Source: Haloplanus natans DSM 17983 (GTDB lineage: Archaea > Halobacteriota > Halobacteria > Halobacteriales > Haloferacaceae). From it: a stretch of DNA of 64,000 bases. The stretch covers positions 1 to 64,000 of the forward strand of contig NZ_KE386573.1 in assembly GCF_000427685.1 (NCBI RefSeq). Reading direction: 5' to 3'. The notes beneath the pieces were generated by a model. That model was not told the origin of the DNA, made no database searches, and was given only the letters and a program-made list of their open reading frames with translations. Every line of letters starts with the position of its first letter. Position 1 is the stretch's first letter. Position numbers and translations under genes: made by a program. Positions 8,793 through 18,378 of the stretch are shown in pieces.

Positions 8793-10253
8793 ATGACCGT
8801 CTCCCAAGAGCCCGGACACCCGGCGGCCGAGTTTCCCCTGTCGTTCGACCGAATCGTCGGCCGTATCGGCGCACCGATCTTCATTCTCGACGCTGACCAC
8901 GAGGTGGTCCTGTGGAACGAGGCTATCGAGACGTTGACCGGTAGTAGCGAGGCCGACGCCCGGGCGGCGGACTCGGTCGGCGAGGCCTGGTATCAGGACG
9001 GTCGCCGAGCGAAGACACTCGCCGACAAGGTGCTCGAAGCCCCCCGCGACGCCCACCGGCAGTTCGACGTCGAGCGCATCGACGACGGCGACCACCCCGA
9101 GTACCGCGACCGGAGCACGTTCACCGACACCCGCGGCGACACTCGCCACATCACGTTCAGTGCGTCGCCGCTGTACGACGACGGCGAACTCGCTGGCGTC
9201 GTCGAACTCGTCACGGACCGCACCGAGGAGGTTCGGCGCCGCCAGCGCGTCGAGGACCTCGTCGAGGAGGTCACCGCCACGATGCACGCCATCCAGCGCG
9301 GTGACCTCGGAGCGCGGGCGGAGTTCGAAGACGACACCGTCGACGACGAGTTGCTCGCGGTCGTCGACTCGTTGAACGAGATGGGGGCAACCCTCGATGG
9401 CCTCGTCGCGGACGTGGACGAACAGACCCACGACCTCCGGGAGATCACACGCGAGGTTGCGGACAGCGCCGCCCGGATGGAGGAACTGGCCGACGAACAG
9501 GCCGACCGAACCGAGGAGGTGGCGGGCGAGGTGTCGAACCTCAGCGCGACGGTCGAGGAAGTCGCCTCGACGGCCGACTCCGTCGCCGGCACCGGTCGAC
9601 AGGCCCGCGATCACGCGGAGAACGGGCGCGAACTCAGTCAGAGTGCCCGCGAGACCATGTCCTCGGTCCGGGCGTCGAGTCGCGAGGTGCGATCGGACGT
9701 GGACGCACTCAGCGGCACCGTCGACGACATCGACGCGGTGATCGAGGTAATAAACGACATCGCGGACCAGACGAATCTGCTCGCCTTGAACGCCAACATC
9801 GAGGCGGCGCGCGCCGACCGCGACAGCGAGGGGTTCGCCGTCGTCGCCAACGAGATCAAATCACTCGCCCAGCAGGCACAGGAGCAGGCCGGCGAAATCG
9901 AGTCCATGATCGTCGACGTCCAGCGCCGGACCGAGGGGACGGTCGACAGCCTCGAGACGACCGAAGACGCCATCGACGACGGCGTCGAGGAGGTCGAAGC
10001 GGGGATGCGGAAACTCGACGACATCGTCGACGCCGTGGGCGAGGCGGTCGCCGGGATTCAGGAGGTGTCGACGGCGACGGACGAACAGGCCGCGAGCGCC
10101 GAGGAGATCGCGGCGATGGTCGACGACGCCCGCGACCGGGCCGACCGGGTCGCCGACGAGGTCACGCAGGTCGCCCGCGCCGCGGAGCGCCAAGCCGAGA
10201 AGGTCGAAGAAATCGAACGGAGCGTCGGGCAGTTGCGCGGCGACTCGGCGTGA
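8793..10253 (+). CDS. Soluble chemotaxis transducer (methyl-accepting protein with PAS domain)
   Basis: The 486-residue protein lacks membrane segments. An N-terminal PAS domain (about 20-145) is followed by a HAMP-like stretch and a long coiled coil. The signalling hairpin tip is DQTNLLALNANIEAARADRD, followed by GFAVVANEIKSLAQQA. Acidic Glu/Asp-rich helices on both sides carry candidate methylation sites. It belongs to the haloarchaeal Htr family of cytosolic transducers, which signal through CheA/CheW to the archaellum motor. The PAS ligand is unknown. A TATA box gatatatg lies about 40 nt upstream. Confidence 0.92.
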   Translation: MTVSQEPGHPAAEFPLSFDRIVGRIGAPIFILDADHEVVLWNEAIETLTGSSEADARAADSVGEAWYQDGRRAKTLADKVLEAPRDAHRQFDVERIDDGDHPEYRDRSTFTDTRGDTRHITFSASPLYDDGELAGVVELVTDRTEEVRRRQRVEDLVEEVTATMHAIQRGDLGARAEFEDDTVDDELLAVVDSLNEMGATLDGLVADVDEQTHDLREITREVADSAARMEELADEQADRTEEVAGEVSNLSATVEEVASTADSVAGTGRQARDHAENGRELSQSARETMSSVRASSREVRSDVDALSGTVDDIDAVIEVINDIADQTNLLALNANIEAARADRDSEGFAVVANEIKSLAQQAQEQAGEIESMIVDVQRRTEGTVDSLETTEDAIDDGVEEVEAGMRKLDDIVDAVGEAVAGIQEVSTATDEQAASAEEIAAMVDDARDRADRVADEVTQVARAAERQAEKVEEIERSVGQLRGDSA

Positions 10254-10283
10254 CGCGCCGGGGGACACCCGCGCCCGCCTCGC

Positions 10284-10364
10284 AGTGATCACTGTAACCG
10301 TTTCCCGGTGAGTCGCCGACCGACCTTGACGAACTCCGATACTGACTTACAATACTCACGATCA
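10284..10364 (-). repeat. Palindromic element copy 4
   Basis: On the minus strand it begins TGATCGTGAGTATTGTAAGT and ends near GGTTACAGTGATCACT. The arms are diverged but recognisable (CCGGTGAG and GTAAC blocks). The first TGA closes the reading frame of the adjacent dUTPase/dCTP deaminase relic. Confidence 0.75.
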
Positions 10365-10507
10365 CCGCTGGGCGAGGCCGGATCGAAGCGCCGACACCCG
10401 CGCGTTCTCCTTCAACACCTCGCTCACGGTGAGGTCGATGCCGCTCTCGTGGACTTGCGTCGTCTCGTGAAGCAGGCCGCCACGAAACCGTTCCCGGTGT
10501 CGCTCAT
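10362..10507 (-). pseudogene. Relic of a dCTP deaminase/dUTPase N-terminus
   Basis: From the ATG at 10507 the frame reads MSDTGNGFVAA. A one-base shift then gives LLHETTQVHESGIDLTVSEV. The GIDLTVSEV segment is like the GVDLTL motif near the N-terminus of archaeal Dcd/Dut enzymes, which remove dUTP or make dUMP. Only about 45 residues remain and the frame is broken, so it is not functional. The surviving frame ends on the TGA of palindromic element copy 4. The family assignment rests on a short motif. Confidence 0.45.
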
Positions 10508-10549
10508 GAGTCGACCGAGCCCCGCGACGGAGAAAAATCCCGGCCGGCG

Positions 10550-11941
10550 TCAGTGATCGTGGTCGTGGTCGTGATCCGAGTGCCCACCGTCGCCCGCAAC
10601 TAGGGTGTCGGAGTCGCCGTCGATCATATCCATGTTCTTGAGGTTGTCCCGTTCCTCGAAGTCCTCGACGGCGTCGAGGATGTCCTCCTGGGTGAGCGCC
10701 GTGCGCTCCTCGGTGAGCGCTTCGAGCACGGCCTCCCGGAGCACCATCCGGAGGTCGCTCCCGGTGAGCCCCTCGGTGCGTTCGGCTACCGACTGTGGAT
10801 CGAACTCGGCGATCTCCATGCGGCGGGTGATCACCTCGAGGATCTCCGCTCGCATCTGTACGTCCGGTTTGGGGAAGTTGACGATCTCGTCGAAGCGACG
10901 CCACGCCGCGGCGTCGAGCTGATCGGGGTGGTTGGTCGCGCCGATCAGGAGCACTTCGTCCCGGATCAGGCTGATGTCGTCGATGCTCTTGAGCAGGGTG
11001 TTGACCGCCCGCTTGAGCGCCGCGTGCTCGTCGGAGCGGCGGGTCTTCGCCACGGAGTCGAACTCGTCGATAAAGAGGATACAGGGCGAGAGACGCTTGG
11101 CGACCTCGAAGGTCTTCTCGACGTTTTTGGCCGTCTCGCCGAGATACTGGCTGGTGATCATCGACAGCTTCACCTCGACGAACGGCTGGCCGAGTTCGTG
11201 GGCCAGCGCGCGGGAGGCGGTGGTCTTGCCCGTTCCCGGCGGGCCGACGAAGAGCAGTTTCCCGATCTCGCGCAGGCCGATCTCCGCGAGATACTCGCGG
11301 TGTTCGATGGCCTTGACGATCTTCTGGATTTCTCCCTCCTGATCCGCGGTGAGCACGAGGTCGTCGAGGGTCATCTCGATCTCTTCGGGCGCCCGAACCT
11401 GCACCAGATCGAGCATCTCGGCGTCCTCCTCCTCGTCGAAGTAGGCGTCGAGCAGGCTGTCGATCCAGACGCGGTCGGCGTGGATCGGGCGGGTCTGTTC
11501 GCGCGCCTCCGCGAGCGTCACGTCCACGTCGTCGCGGTCGGCGATGACCGACGCGAGCGTGGGGTTGGTCGCGAGGCGGTCGCGGTCGGCGCGTTCGACG
11601 ACCCAGTCGATCGCCATATCCGCCTGGGTCAGCGAGATGCGGCCGGAGAAGTTCTCCTTCTCGGTAAAGAGGAGATCCGACACCGCGTCCCACGGGTGTT
11701 CGACTCCCGTCGCCTGCCGGGCGGTCCGCTCGGTCACGACGAGGGGCCGCTCGATCCCCCCGGTCATCGCGTCACCGGGACCGGGCCGTTCCTCGCCGTC
11801 GCCGTCGTCTGCGTCCTCCCCGTCGGCCCAGAACACGCGCCGGTAGCGTGGCGGGAGGTCGTTTTCGTCGAGGCTCCGATCGTCCGTGTAGACGTGGGCC
11901 GTCAGCAGGAACTCGACGACTTCGAGAGCCGGGTCACTCAT
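10550..11941 (-). CDS. AAA-family ATPase with histidine/aspartate-rich tail
   Basis: The 463-residue protein has an unassigned acidic N-terminal half, then one AAA module: Walker A GPPGTGKTT near residue 233, pore-region SQYLGE, Walker B CILFIDEFDS near 290, sensor 1 IGATNHPDQLD, an Arg-rich region after AAWRRFDE, and the sensor 2 helix region TGSDLRMVL. It ends HSDHDHDHDH, a possible metal-binding tail. AAA proteins of this type remodel or unfold proteins as hexamers; the target is unknown. It is monocistronic and abuts the dUTPase-like relic at its 3' side. Confidence 0.88.
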   Translation of the reverse strand: MSDPALEVVEFLLTAHVYTDDRSLDENDLPPRYRRVFWADGEDADDGDGEERPGPGDAMTGGIERPLVVTERTARQATGVEHPWDAVSDLLFTEKENFSGRISLTQADMAIDWVVERADRDRLATNPTLASVIADRDDVDVTLAEAREQTRPIHADRVWIDSLLDAYFDEEEDAEMLDLVQVRAPEEIEMTLDDLVLTADQEGEIQKIVKAIEHREYLAEIGLREIGKLLFVGPPGTGKTTASRALAHELGQPFVEVKLSMITSQYLGETAKNVEKTFEVAKRLSPCILFIDEFDSVAKTRRSDEHAALKRAVNTLLKSIDDISLIRDEVLLIGATNHPDQLDAAAWRRFDEIVNFPKPDVQMRAEILEVITRRMEIAEFDPQSVAERTEGLTGSDLRMVLREAVLEALTEERTALTQEDILDAVEDFEERDNLKNMDMIDGDSDTLVAGDGGHSDHDHDHDH

Positions 11942-12053
11942 CCCTAACCTGTTCTCGTGGCACGGGTTTAAGATCGTCGGATTACGTCCCCGTTCCGTCC
12001 GCCGATCGTACGGATCGCGGTGTCGACCGGACGGGGCAACGGCACAGTCCGTC

Positions 12054-12139
12054 TCGTACGGATTATCGTAACTGTGTACCGGTGGTTCGGCGGACCGTCC
12101 TGGCGAACCACCGGCAATGACTCACGACGAACCGTCTCA
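12054..12139 (-). repeat. Palindromic element copy 5 (86 bp)
   Basis: This full-length copy has ends TCGTACGG and CCGTCTCA. The internal palindrome is accggtggttcggcgg...cgaaccaccgg. Read on the minus strand it starts TGAGACGG, and that TGA is the stop codon of the antiporter gene ending at 12137. Confidence 0.88.
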
Positions 12140-14095
12140 GTCCTCGCTGGGATGGGCGAACCCGAGCGCCTGTGTCACCGATTCGCTGTCGCCGATGAAG
12201 GTGATGCGGTCGCCGTGTTCGAGCCGACAGCTTCCATCGGGGACGATGGTCTCGCCGTTGCGGGACACGAGCGCGATCAAACACCGCGGCGGGAGCTGTG
12301 GGCCGATCTCCGAGATGGTCTTGCCGACGAGGTCCTCGGAGGTGACCTCGATCTCTTGGACCTCGCCCTCGTGGCCGATTTCGCTCATCCAGTTGACGAG
12401 CGACGGGCGTTCGATGTAGTCGTCGAAGGCCATCGCGGTGGCGTCGACGGCGGAGATGGCGCGCACGCCGAGATCCTCGAACGCGTCCACGTTGTCCGGG
12501 TTGTTGACGCGGGCGAGGATGGTCTCGGGCGAGAACTTCGAGTCCGCGAGCTGGGCGACCAGGAGGTTCACGTCGTCGTCGCCGGTGGTCGTCGCGACGA
12601 TTTTGGCGTTCTCCGCCCCGGCCGAGCGCAACACTTCGGTGTCGGTGCCGTCGCCGTGGTGGACGGTCAACCCCGCGTTGCGCGCCGTCTCCACGTTGTT
12701 CACGTCCTGTTCGATCAGGACGACGTTCTCTCCGCGGTCTTCGAGGCGCCGAGCGAGGGTGCGTCCCACGTTCCCGGCGCCGATGATGATCACACGCATG
12801 GGTATCACGTCGAGGAATTCGGCGATCTGTCTGGCGAACCCCGCTTCGAGGGCGACCGTCAGGAAGATGACGAGGAAGACGGTGCCGACGAGGACGTTCG
12901 CGACTTCGGGCATCCCCTCGGCACGGAACTCGACGGCAAAGAGCGTCGCGACGGAGGCGGGGATGATCCCCCGTGGGCCGACGAAGCTCATGAACAGCCG
13001 TTCCCCTCTGGTGAACCGATCCCCCCGCGTGCTGACGAACACGAGCACTGGACGGATCACGAGGGCGACGAGGGCCGCGACGACGAGGCCGCCAAGCCCC
13101 AATCCGAGGAGGTATTCGAACTGGAGCAGTGCGGCGAGCGCGATGAAGACGAAAGAGAGGACGATCAGCGTCACGTCTCCTTTGAAATCGGTGATCTCCT
13201 CCTCGTACGGTACGTCGGCGTTGCCGAGCAGGATGCCCGCGGTAGCGACCGCGGCGATGCCGGCCTCGGTGGCGACCGCGTCGGCGGCGCCGTAGGCGAC
13301 GAGTGCGCCGCCGAGGACGAGCAGACGGGCGTTCTGTGGCGCGTTCCCCGGCGACAGATCGACGTAACGGAGGGCGTAGTAGACGATGCCCGCGACGGCG
13401 AGGCCGACGACGATTCCGGTCCCGAGTCGCTGGGTAAAGAGCGCGAACAGTTCCCCCGGCGCCCGGACGTCCTCGATGATCGCCTCGAAGATGACAATCG
13501 CGAGAATGGCCGCCGTCACGTCGTTGACGATGCCCTCCGTTTCGAGGGCGGTGCCGACGCGACTCCGAACCGGCACCACCTCCAGAATGGGTGCGATGAC
13601 GGTCGGGCCGGTGGCGACGAGGAGGGCGCCGATCAGCGACGCGACCAGCCACTCCGTCCCGAGGGCGTAGTGGACGACCACCGTCGTGCCCACGAGGGCG
13701 ATGACCGCTCCGAGGGTCACGAGTTTGAATGTCGCGGTCGGCGCCTCGCGCAGACGGTCGATACGCAGGTGGAACGCCCCCTCGAAGACGATGACTGCGA
13801 CGGAGAGGCCGACGATGGCCGACAGCGCGTTTCCAAAGGAGTCGGGTCCGACGACGCCCATCACCTCGGGGCCGAGGATGACTCCGGAGGCCAGCAGAAA
13901 GACGACGCTCGGGATCCGGTAGCGATCGGAGAGGATCTGGGCGACCACGCCCACGCCGATCAGTGCCGCGACCAGTGTGATGAGATTCCCGCCGCCGGCG
14001 GCCACTTCAGTCCACCCCCATGTGTGGACGACGACGGCGTCGACGCCGATAAAACCAGCCTTTTGCCCGCCGGTCGGCGCCACCCAATCGTCCAC
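12137..14095 (-). CDS. Cation:proton antiporter with TrkA-N and TrkA-C domains
   Basis: The 652-residue protein has twelve or so membrane segments in residues 35-430, typical of CPA1/NhaP-type Na+(K+)/H+ antiporters. These include the conserved IVNDVTAAI stretch and the loop GPRGIIPASVA. A cytoplasmic TrkA-N Rossmann domain follows (VIIIGAGNVGRTLARRL near 440), with Asp-rich nucleotide contacts, and then a TrkA-C domain at the end. The fusion couples NAD(H) or nucleotide sensing to cation exchange, useful for osmotic balance in a salt-in halophile. It starts 18 bp after the MBL hydrolase gene, so the two form an operon. Its stop codon belongs to palindromic element copy 5. Confidence 0.9.
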   Translation of the reverse strand: MDDWVAPTGGQKAGFIGVDAVVVHTWGWTEVAAGGGNLITLVAALIGVGVVAQILSDRYRIPSVVFLLASGVILGPEVMGVVGPDSFGNALSAIVGLSVAVIVFEGAFHLRIDRLREAPTATFKLVTLGAVIALVGTTVVVHYALGTEWLVASLIGALLVATGPTVIAPILEVVPVRSRVGTALETEGIVNDVTAAILAIVIFEAIIEDVRAPGELFALFTQRLGTGIVVGLAVAGIVYYALRYVDLSPGNAPQNARLLVLGGALVAYGAADAVATEAGIAAVATAGILLGNADVPYEEEITDFKGDVTLIVLSFVFIALAALLQFEYLLGLGLGGLVVAALVALVIRPVLVFVSTRGDRFTRGERLFMSFVGPRGIIPASVATLFAVEFRAEGMPEVANVLVGTVFLVIFLTVALEAGFARQIAEFLDVIPMRVIIIGAGNVGRTLARRLEDRGENVVLIEQDVNNVETARNAGLTVHHGDGTDTEVLRSAGAENAKIVATTTGDDDVNLLVAQLADSKFSPETILARVNNPDNVDAFEDLGVRAISAVDATAMAFDDYIERPSLVNWMSEIGHEGEVQEIEVTSEDLVGKTISEIGPQLPPRCLIALVSRNGETIVPDGSCRLEHGDRITFIGDSESVTQALGFAHPSED

Positions 14096-14113
14096 TCGCC
14101 ACCGGGCGGCCGG

Positions 14114-15010
14114 TCAGTTCTCCTCGTCGAGGTAGCCGAGGACGCCTTTCACGTTGAGGCGGTACTCCGCGCGGGTCTTGCGCTCGCCCCACGGCTCGAC
14201 CGTCTCGGCCGTCTCGGCGAAGTAGTCGATGACGGCGTCGTCGTCGTCGAGTTCCGCCCGCTTCGTGCGCACCTGCTCGACCCACTCGGTGAGAACCGTC
14301 CCGTACTCGTCCATCAGGTCGGGGCTGAAGGGGGCGGCGCCGAAGTGGCCGAAGCAGATGCGGTCGGGGTTCCGCTCGGCGATGGTCTCCGCGTCCGCGA
14401 TACAGGCCTCCAGATCGAAGTTGACCGGCGGTGAGGTGGGGAAGAGGTCGGCCGCCCCCTCGGGGCGGATGCCACCCGCGTCGCCCGAGAACAGGAGGTC
14501 GTCGCCCCGGTCGTGGAAGACGACCTGGTGGGGGGCGTGTCCCGGTGCGTGGATCACGTCGACCGTTCGGTCGCCGAGATAGATCTCGTCGCCGTCGTCG
14601 AGCGATTCGATGCGGTCTTGGGGGACCGGCTTCGGATCGACGTAGTACTGCCACTGGTCACCGACGGCGGCTTTCGTCCCCGCGACCAGACGCGAGGGGT
14701 CGATCAGGTGGCGAACGCCGATGTCGTGGGTGTACACCGTCGCGTCCGGGAACGCCTCGGCGAGAAAGCCCGCCCCGCCCGCGTGGTCGAGGTGGATGTG
14801 TGTCGTCAGGATGGCGTTCAGGTGGTCGATACCCACCTCGTCGATGGCGTCGAGGAGGGTGTCCACGTTCGTCCCGAGGCCGGTGTCGACCACCGCCGGG
14901 CGGTCCGCATCGAGGATGTAGACCGAACCGTAGCCTTGTACGTCGTACGCGCCCACGTCGACGTAGTAGAGATCGGTGCCGTCGACCGCAGTGAGATCGC
15001 CGATAGCCAT
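14114..15010 (-). CDS. MBL-fold metallo-hydrolase
   Basis: The 298-residue protein has the metallo-beta-lactamase signature THIHLDHAGG near residue 70, plus His in APGHAPHQVVFH near 155, Asp in FSGDAGG near 175 and a terminal His in CFGHFG. These complete a dinuclear zinc or iron site. Such enzymes include thiolesterases and lactonases; the substrate is not evident. It is the first gene of a short operon with the antiporter. The start ATG at 15010 opens with MAIGDLTAVDG. Confidence 0.88.
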   Translation of the reverse strand: MAIGDLTAVDGTDLYYVDVGAYDVQGYGSVYILDADRPAVVDTGLGTNVDTLLDAIDEVGIDHLNAILTTHIHLDHAGGAGFLAEAFPDATVYTHDIGVRHLIDPSRLVAGTKAAVGDQWQYYVDPKPVPQDRIESLDDGDEIYLGDRTVDVIHAPGHAPHQVVFHDRGDDLLFSGDAGGIRPEGAADLFPTSPPVNFDLEACIADAETIAERNPDRICFGHFGAAPFSPDLMDEYGTVLTEWVEQVRTKRAELDDDDAVIDYFAETAETVEPWGERKTRAEYRLNVKGVLGYLDEEN

Positions 15011-15158
15011 GATGGGTGGCCGTCGTGGCTGGTGAAAAGCCTTCGCCCCGGCTGGCCGGTAGTGTTCGGAGACGCGTGTGGCCCATCATCCCTCCCGCTC
15101 TCCTCCGAACAGTACCGGCTGGCCGAAACGTTTTGCGCGTCAGACCGTAGGAGGAGGT

Positions 15159-16661
15159 ATGCCGTCTTCCCCGGGAGCGTCGTTCCGTGCTCGGCTCGCG
15201 ACCGTCGATCACGAGACGGCGACGGCGTTCGTCGCGGCGGTGTTCGCGGCTCGGGGGTGGACGGTCGACCACCGTGGAGACGACCTGCGAGCGACGCCGC
15301 CGGGTGCGGATCGGCCCCGTCGACTCGTCGTCGACATCGGGGTTGGGGAGCACGCCCACGCGGAGGCGGACACGAACGCGGCCGACGGCGCCGACCCGAT
15401 TCGCGTCGACGCCGCGACCCTCCACGAACTGGTCGTGTACGCGCTGTCGACGGCGGAGCGGACGCGTCTCTGTCGGGAGTTCCTCGACAGCGAGTTCGGC
15501 GCCTTCGACGCGCCGCCGACGGTCGATCGGGTGGACGTGGGGACGGGCCGGAACGCGCGGGACAGCGACTCGCGTGGGACGGCGGACACGTGGCGGGAAC
15601 GCGGTGGTGGGGCTCCGGCCTCGGACTCGACCGACGACGCCCGGTCCCGGGACGAGGTCCCCGAACACGACGGGGACGGAGAGTCGAGCGCGAGCGGGGA
15701 CGCACGAACGATGACGCGGCGGGAGCGACGCGTCCGCGTGGGGGTCGCGGTAGTCGCGCTCTCGCTCGTCCTCGGCGGCATCGTGACCGCGGTGGGACCG
15801 GGACTCACGGGGTCCGCGGCGGCGATCCTCGACGGCGGCGTGACGGCCGACGACGGCGGCGGCGGGCAGGCGGACGAAGTGCAGTTGGCGGCCAACGGCT
15901 CGTGGCCCCCGGGCCTCGACGGGAGCGGCGTCGGAAACGCACGGCGACTCGCCGATGCACACGAAGCCGCTCTCGACGGCCGGCCGTTCCGGCTCCGGAT
16001 CGTCTTCCGGGAGTTCGACGACGACGGTATGCGCGGCGTCGCCCACGAACGCGCCGTCGTCGCGGCGTCGGGCCGCTACCGATCCGAAGTGCGACGGATC
16101 GGCACGATCGATCACGGGTCGTCGGTGATCGGCGCGGCGGAGACGTACTCGGACGGGGAGCGACGGTACGTGCGTTCGGCGGACGGCGACGGCGACGCTG
16201 CGGGTGAGAGCCCGACGCTCCGGCCCTATAGCACGATGGCGACGACGGACCCGAACCGCCTCGTCGACCGGACCGAGCGGTACGTCCGGTGGTATCTGGG
16301 TGTGAACGAGTCACGACTCACCGGAACCGTCGATCGGGACGGGACGACGCTGTACGCTATCGACTTCGAGGGGGACCCCTGGCCCGCCGCGACCGACGCA
16401 TCGGGCCGGGCGCTCGTCAGCGAGACGGGTGTCGTCCGCGAGATTCGCCGGACGTACGTCCCCCGGAGCGACCGGTCGGTGCGGATCGAGATCGTCGTCC
16501 AAATCACACCGGAGCCGGTGGCGGTAACGCGGCCGGACTGGGTGCCGACCGACGAGCCGGGACACGGGACGGACCCTCGGCCACCGCGGAACGCGAGCGC
16601 CGTCGACGGCCGCGCCGAAGCCGTCCGGGCCGGGGCACGACGCGACGTAACCACCGTCTGA
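15159..16661 (+). CDS. Membrane-anchored protein of unknown function with endonuclease-like N-terminal region
   Basis: The 500-residue protein has three parts. Residues 1-120 (AAVFAARGWTVDHRGDDLRA...RRLVVDIG) resemble the haloarchaeal restriction-endonuclease-like fold of unclear activity. An Asp/Ser/Arg-rich linker leads to one membrane helix near 193-215 (VGVAVVALSLVLGGIVTAV). The rest is a beta-rich exterior domain. I do not recognise the exterior domain; LolA/LppX-like folds are one possibility. A Shine-Dalgarno ggaggt directly upstream fixes the start at 15159. The stop codon is the first three bases of palindromic element copy 6. Confidence 0.72.
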   Translation: MPSSPGASFRARLATVDHETATAFVAAVFAARGWTVDHRGDDLRATPPGADRPRRLVVDIGVGEHAHAEADTNAADGADPIRVDAATLHELVVYALSTAERTRLCREFLDSEFGAFDAPPTVDRVDVGTGRNARDSDSRGTADTWRERGGGAPASDSTDDARSRDEVPEHDGDGESSASGDARTMTRRERRVRVGVAVVALSLVLGGIVTAVGPGLTGSAAAILDGGVTADDGGGGQADEVQLAANGSWPPGLDGSGVGNARRLADAHEAALDGRPFRLRIVFREFDDDGMRGVAHERAVVAASGRYRSEVRRIGTIDHGSSVIGAAETYSDGERRYVRSADGDGDAAGESPTLRPYSTMATTDPNRLVDRTERYVRWYLGVNESRLTGTVDRDGTTLYAIDFEGDPWPAATDASGRALVSETGVVREIRRTYVPRSDRSVRIEIVVQITPEPVAVTRPDWVPTDEPGHGTDPRPPRNASAVDGRAEAVRAGARRDVTTV

Positions 16662-16744
16662 TACGGTTTAGTGTAAGTCATTACCGGTGGGCCGCCAGGA
16701 CGGGTCGGCGACCCACCGGTGAACAGTTACACTAATCCGTATGA
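16659..16744 (+). repeat. Palindromic element copy 6 (86 bp, intact)
   Basis: It begins TGATACGGTTTAGTGTAAGT and ends ttacactaatccgtatga. The palindrome ggtgggccgcc/ggcgacccacc lies in the middle. The first TGA is the stop codon of the upstream gene. Outside the central segment it is nearly identical to the reverse complement of copy 9. Confidence 0.92.
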
Positions 16745-16804
16745 TACGATCCGCCGCCCGTCGTCCCGACACGGTTTTGTCCCGGCCGCGAGAAGGTCAG
16801 CCAA

Positions 16805-18190
16805 ATGCTCAGCAGGCAGTATCTCCGGGAGAATCCCGACGTGGTGCGGCGGAATCTCGACGACCGGGGAATGGCCGACGACGTCGATCTCGACCGACTG
16901 GTGGAGATCGACGAGGAGTGGCGATCGCTCAAAAGCGAGGGCGACGACCTCCGCCACGAGCGCAACGAAGTGAGCGACCGGATCGGCCGCCTCAAAGCCG
17001 AGGGAAAAGAGGAGGCGGCCCAGGACGCCATCGACCGTTCGGGGGAACTCAAAGAGCGGTTGGAGGACATCGAGGACCGCGCCGACGAACTCGAAGCCGA
17101 ACTCGAAGCGGGTCTCATGGGGATTCCGAACGTCCCCCACGAGGACGTGCCCGTCGGCGCGGACGAGAGCGACAACGTCGAGGAGCGTCGCCACGGCTTC
17201 GACGACCTGCGCGACCTGCCCGACGCGGTGACGCCTCACTACGACCTCGGCGAGGAGTTGGACGTCATCGACGAGGCGCGTGGCGCCAAGACCACTGGCG
17301 CCGGCTTCTACTTCCTGAAAGGCGACGGCGCCCGCCTCGAACACGCGCTCGTCCAGTTCATGATGGACGTACACCGCGAGCAGGGCTATGTCGACCTCTT
17401 CCCGCCCATCCCCGTCAAGTCCACGTCGATGGAGGGGACGGGTCAGTTGCCCAAGTTCGCGGAGGACGCCTACCGCATCGGCGGTTCGGAGACCGAAGCG
17501 TACGACGACGACGACCTGTGGCTCTGCCCCACCGCCGAAGTTCCGGTCACCAACATGTACGCCGACGACATCCTCCTGCGGGAGGATCTGCCCCTGAAAC
17601 ACCAGGCGTACACGCCCAACTTCCGTCGCGAGGCGGGTGAACACGGCACCGAGACGCGGGGCATCGTCCGCGTCCACCAGTTCAACAAGGTGGAACTCGT
17701 CAACTTCGTCGACCCCGAGGAGAGCTACGAGCGCCTCGAAGGCCTGGTCGAGGAGGCCGAGGAGGTCCTGCGGCGTCTCGGCCTGCCCTACCGAATCCTC
17801 ACGCTCTGTACCGGCGACCTCACCTTCGCGTCCGCGAAGACCTACGACATCGAGGTGTGGGCGCCGGGGACGGACGCCGACGACGGCCCGGAACGCGGCG
17901 GTCGGTGGCTCGAAGTCTCCAGCGCCTCGAACTTCGAGGACTTCCAGGCCCGTCGCGCGGGCCTTCGCTACCGCCCGGAGCGCCACGAGTCGGCGGAGTA
18001 TCTCCACACGCTCAACGCCTCCGGCACCGCCGTCGGCCGCGTGATGGTCGCCATCCTCGAATACTACCAGAACGCGGACGGCACGGTGACGGTTCCGGAG
18101 GCCCTCCGGCCGTACATGGGCGGCATGGAGGTCATCGAGGGACACGAGAAGGTGGGAGAGAGCGCGGTTGGCGCCGGCGACCGGGAGTGA
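16805..18190 (+). CDS. serS: Seryl-tRNA synthetase
   Basis: The 461-residue class II enzyme charges tRNA-Ser (and tRNA-Sec where present) with serine in the cytoplasm. Residues 1-105 are the long antiparallel coiled coil that reads the tRNA long arm (MLSRQYLRENPDVVRRNL...). The catalytic domain has TAEVPVTNMY for serine binding, motif 2 FRREAGEHGTETRGIVRVHQF split across residues 275-295, and motif 3 LNASGTAVGR near 415. Length and motifs match the common bacterial-type SerRS rather than the rare methanogen form. It is preceded by palindromic element copy 6. Confidence 0.97.
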   Translation: MLSRQYLRENPDVVRRNLDDRGMADDVDLDRLVEIDEEWRSLKSEGDDLRHERNEVSDRIGRLKAEGKEEAAQDAIDRSGELKERLEDIEDRADELEAELEAGLMGIPNVPHEDVPVGADESDNVEERRHGFDDLRDLPDAVTPHYDLGEELDVIDEARGAKTTGAGFYFLKGDGARLEHALVQFMMDVHREQGYVDLFPPIPVKSTSMEGTGQLPKFAEDAYRIGGSETEAYDDDDLWLCPTAEVPVTNMYADDILLREDLPLKHQAYTPNFRREAGEHGTETRGIVRVHQFNKVELVNFVDPEESYERLEGLVEEAEEVLRRLGLPYRILTLCTGDLTFASAKTYDIEVWAPGTDADDGPERGGRWLEVSSASNFEDFQARRAGLRYRPERHESAEYLHTLNASGTAVGRVMVAILEYYQNADGTVTVPEALRPYMGGMEVIEGHEKVGESAVGAGDRE

Positions 18191-18378
18191 GAGCGGACGG
18201 CCGGCCCACCCGTAGCGACCTCACTTACGCTGGCGGCCCGACAAGCGTCGGCCGCCACGACCGAGACGCCAACGCCCGACGACTACTTCCAATAGGAGTG
18301 TCGCGTCGGCGCCGACGCTGGGCTGATCGTCGTCCGACGCGCCGAAACTTGTAGGGCCGCCGGGTCGAACCCACGGCC

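Noticed and set aside
10362-11693. A 443-codon minus-strand frame through the AAA gene
   Set aside because: It is Arg/Pro-rich, in another frame of the AAA gene. Only its last 45 codons, beyond the AAA gene, show a real (relic) signal.
12020-14434. An 804-codon plus-strand open frame
   Set aside because: It is antisense to the antiporter gene, and its Asp/Gly/Arg-rich composition is a high-GC shadow. The minus strand has full domain matches.
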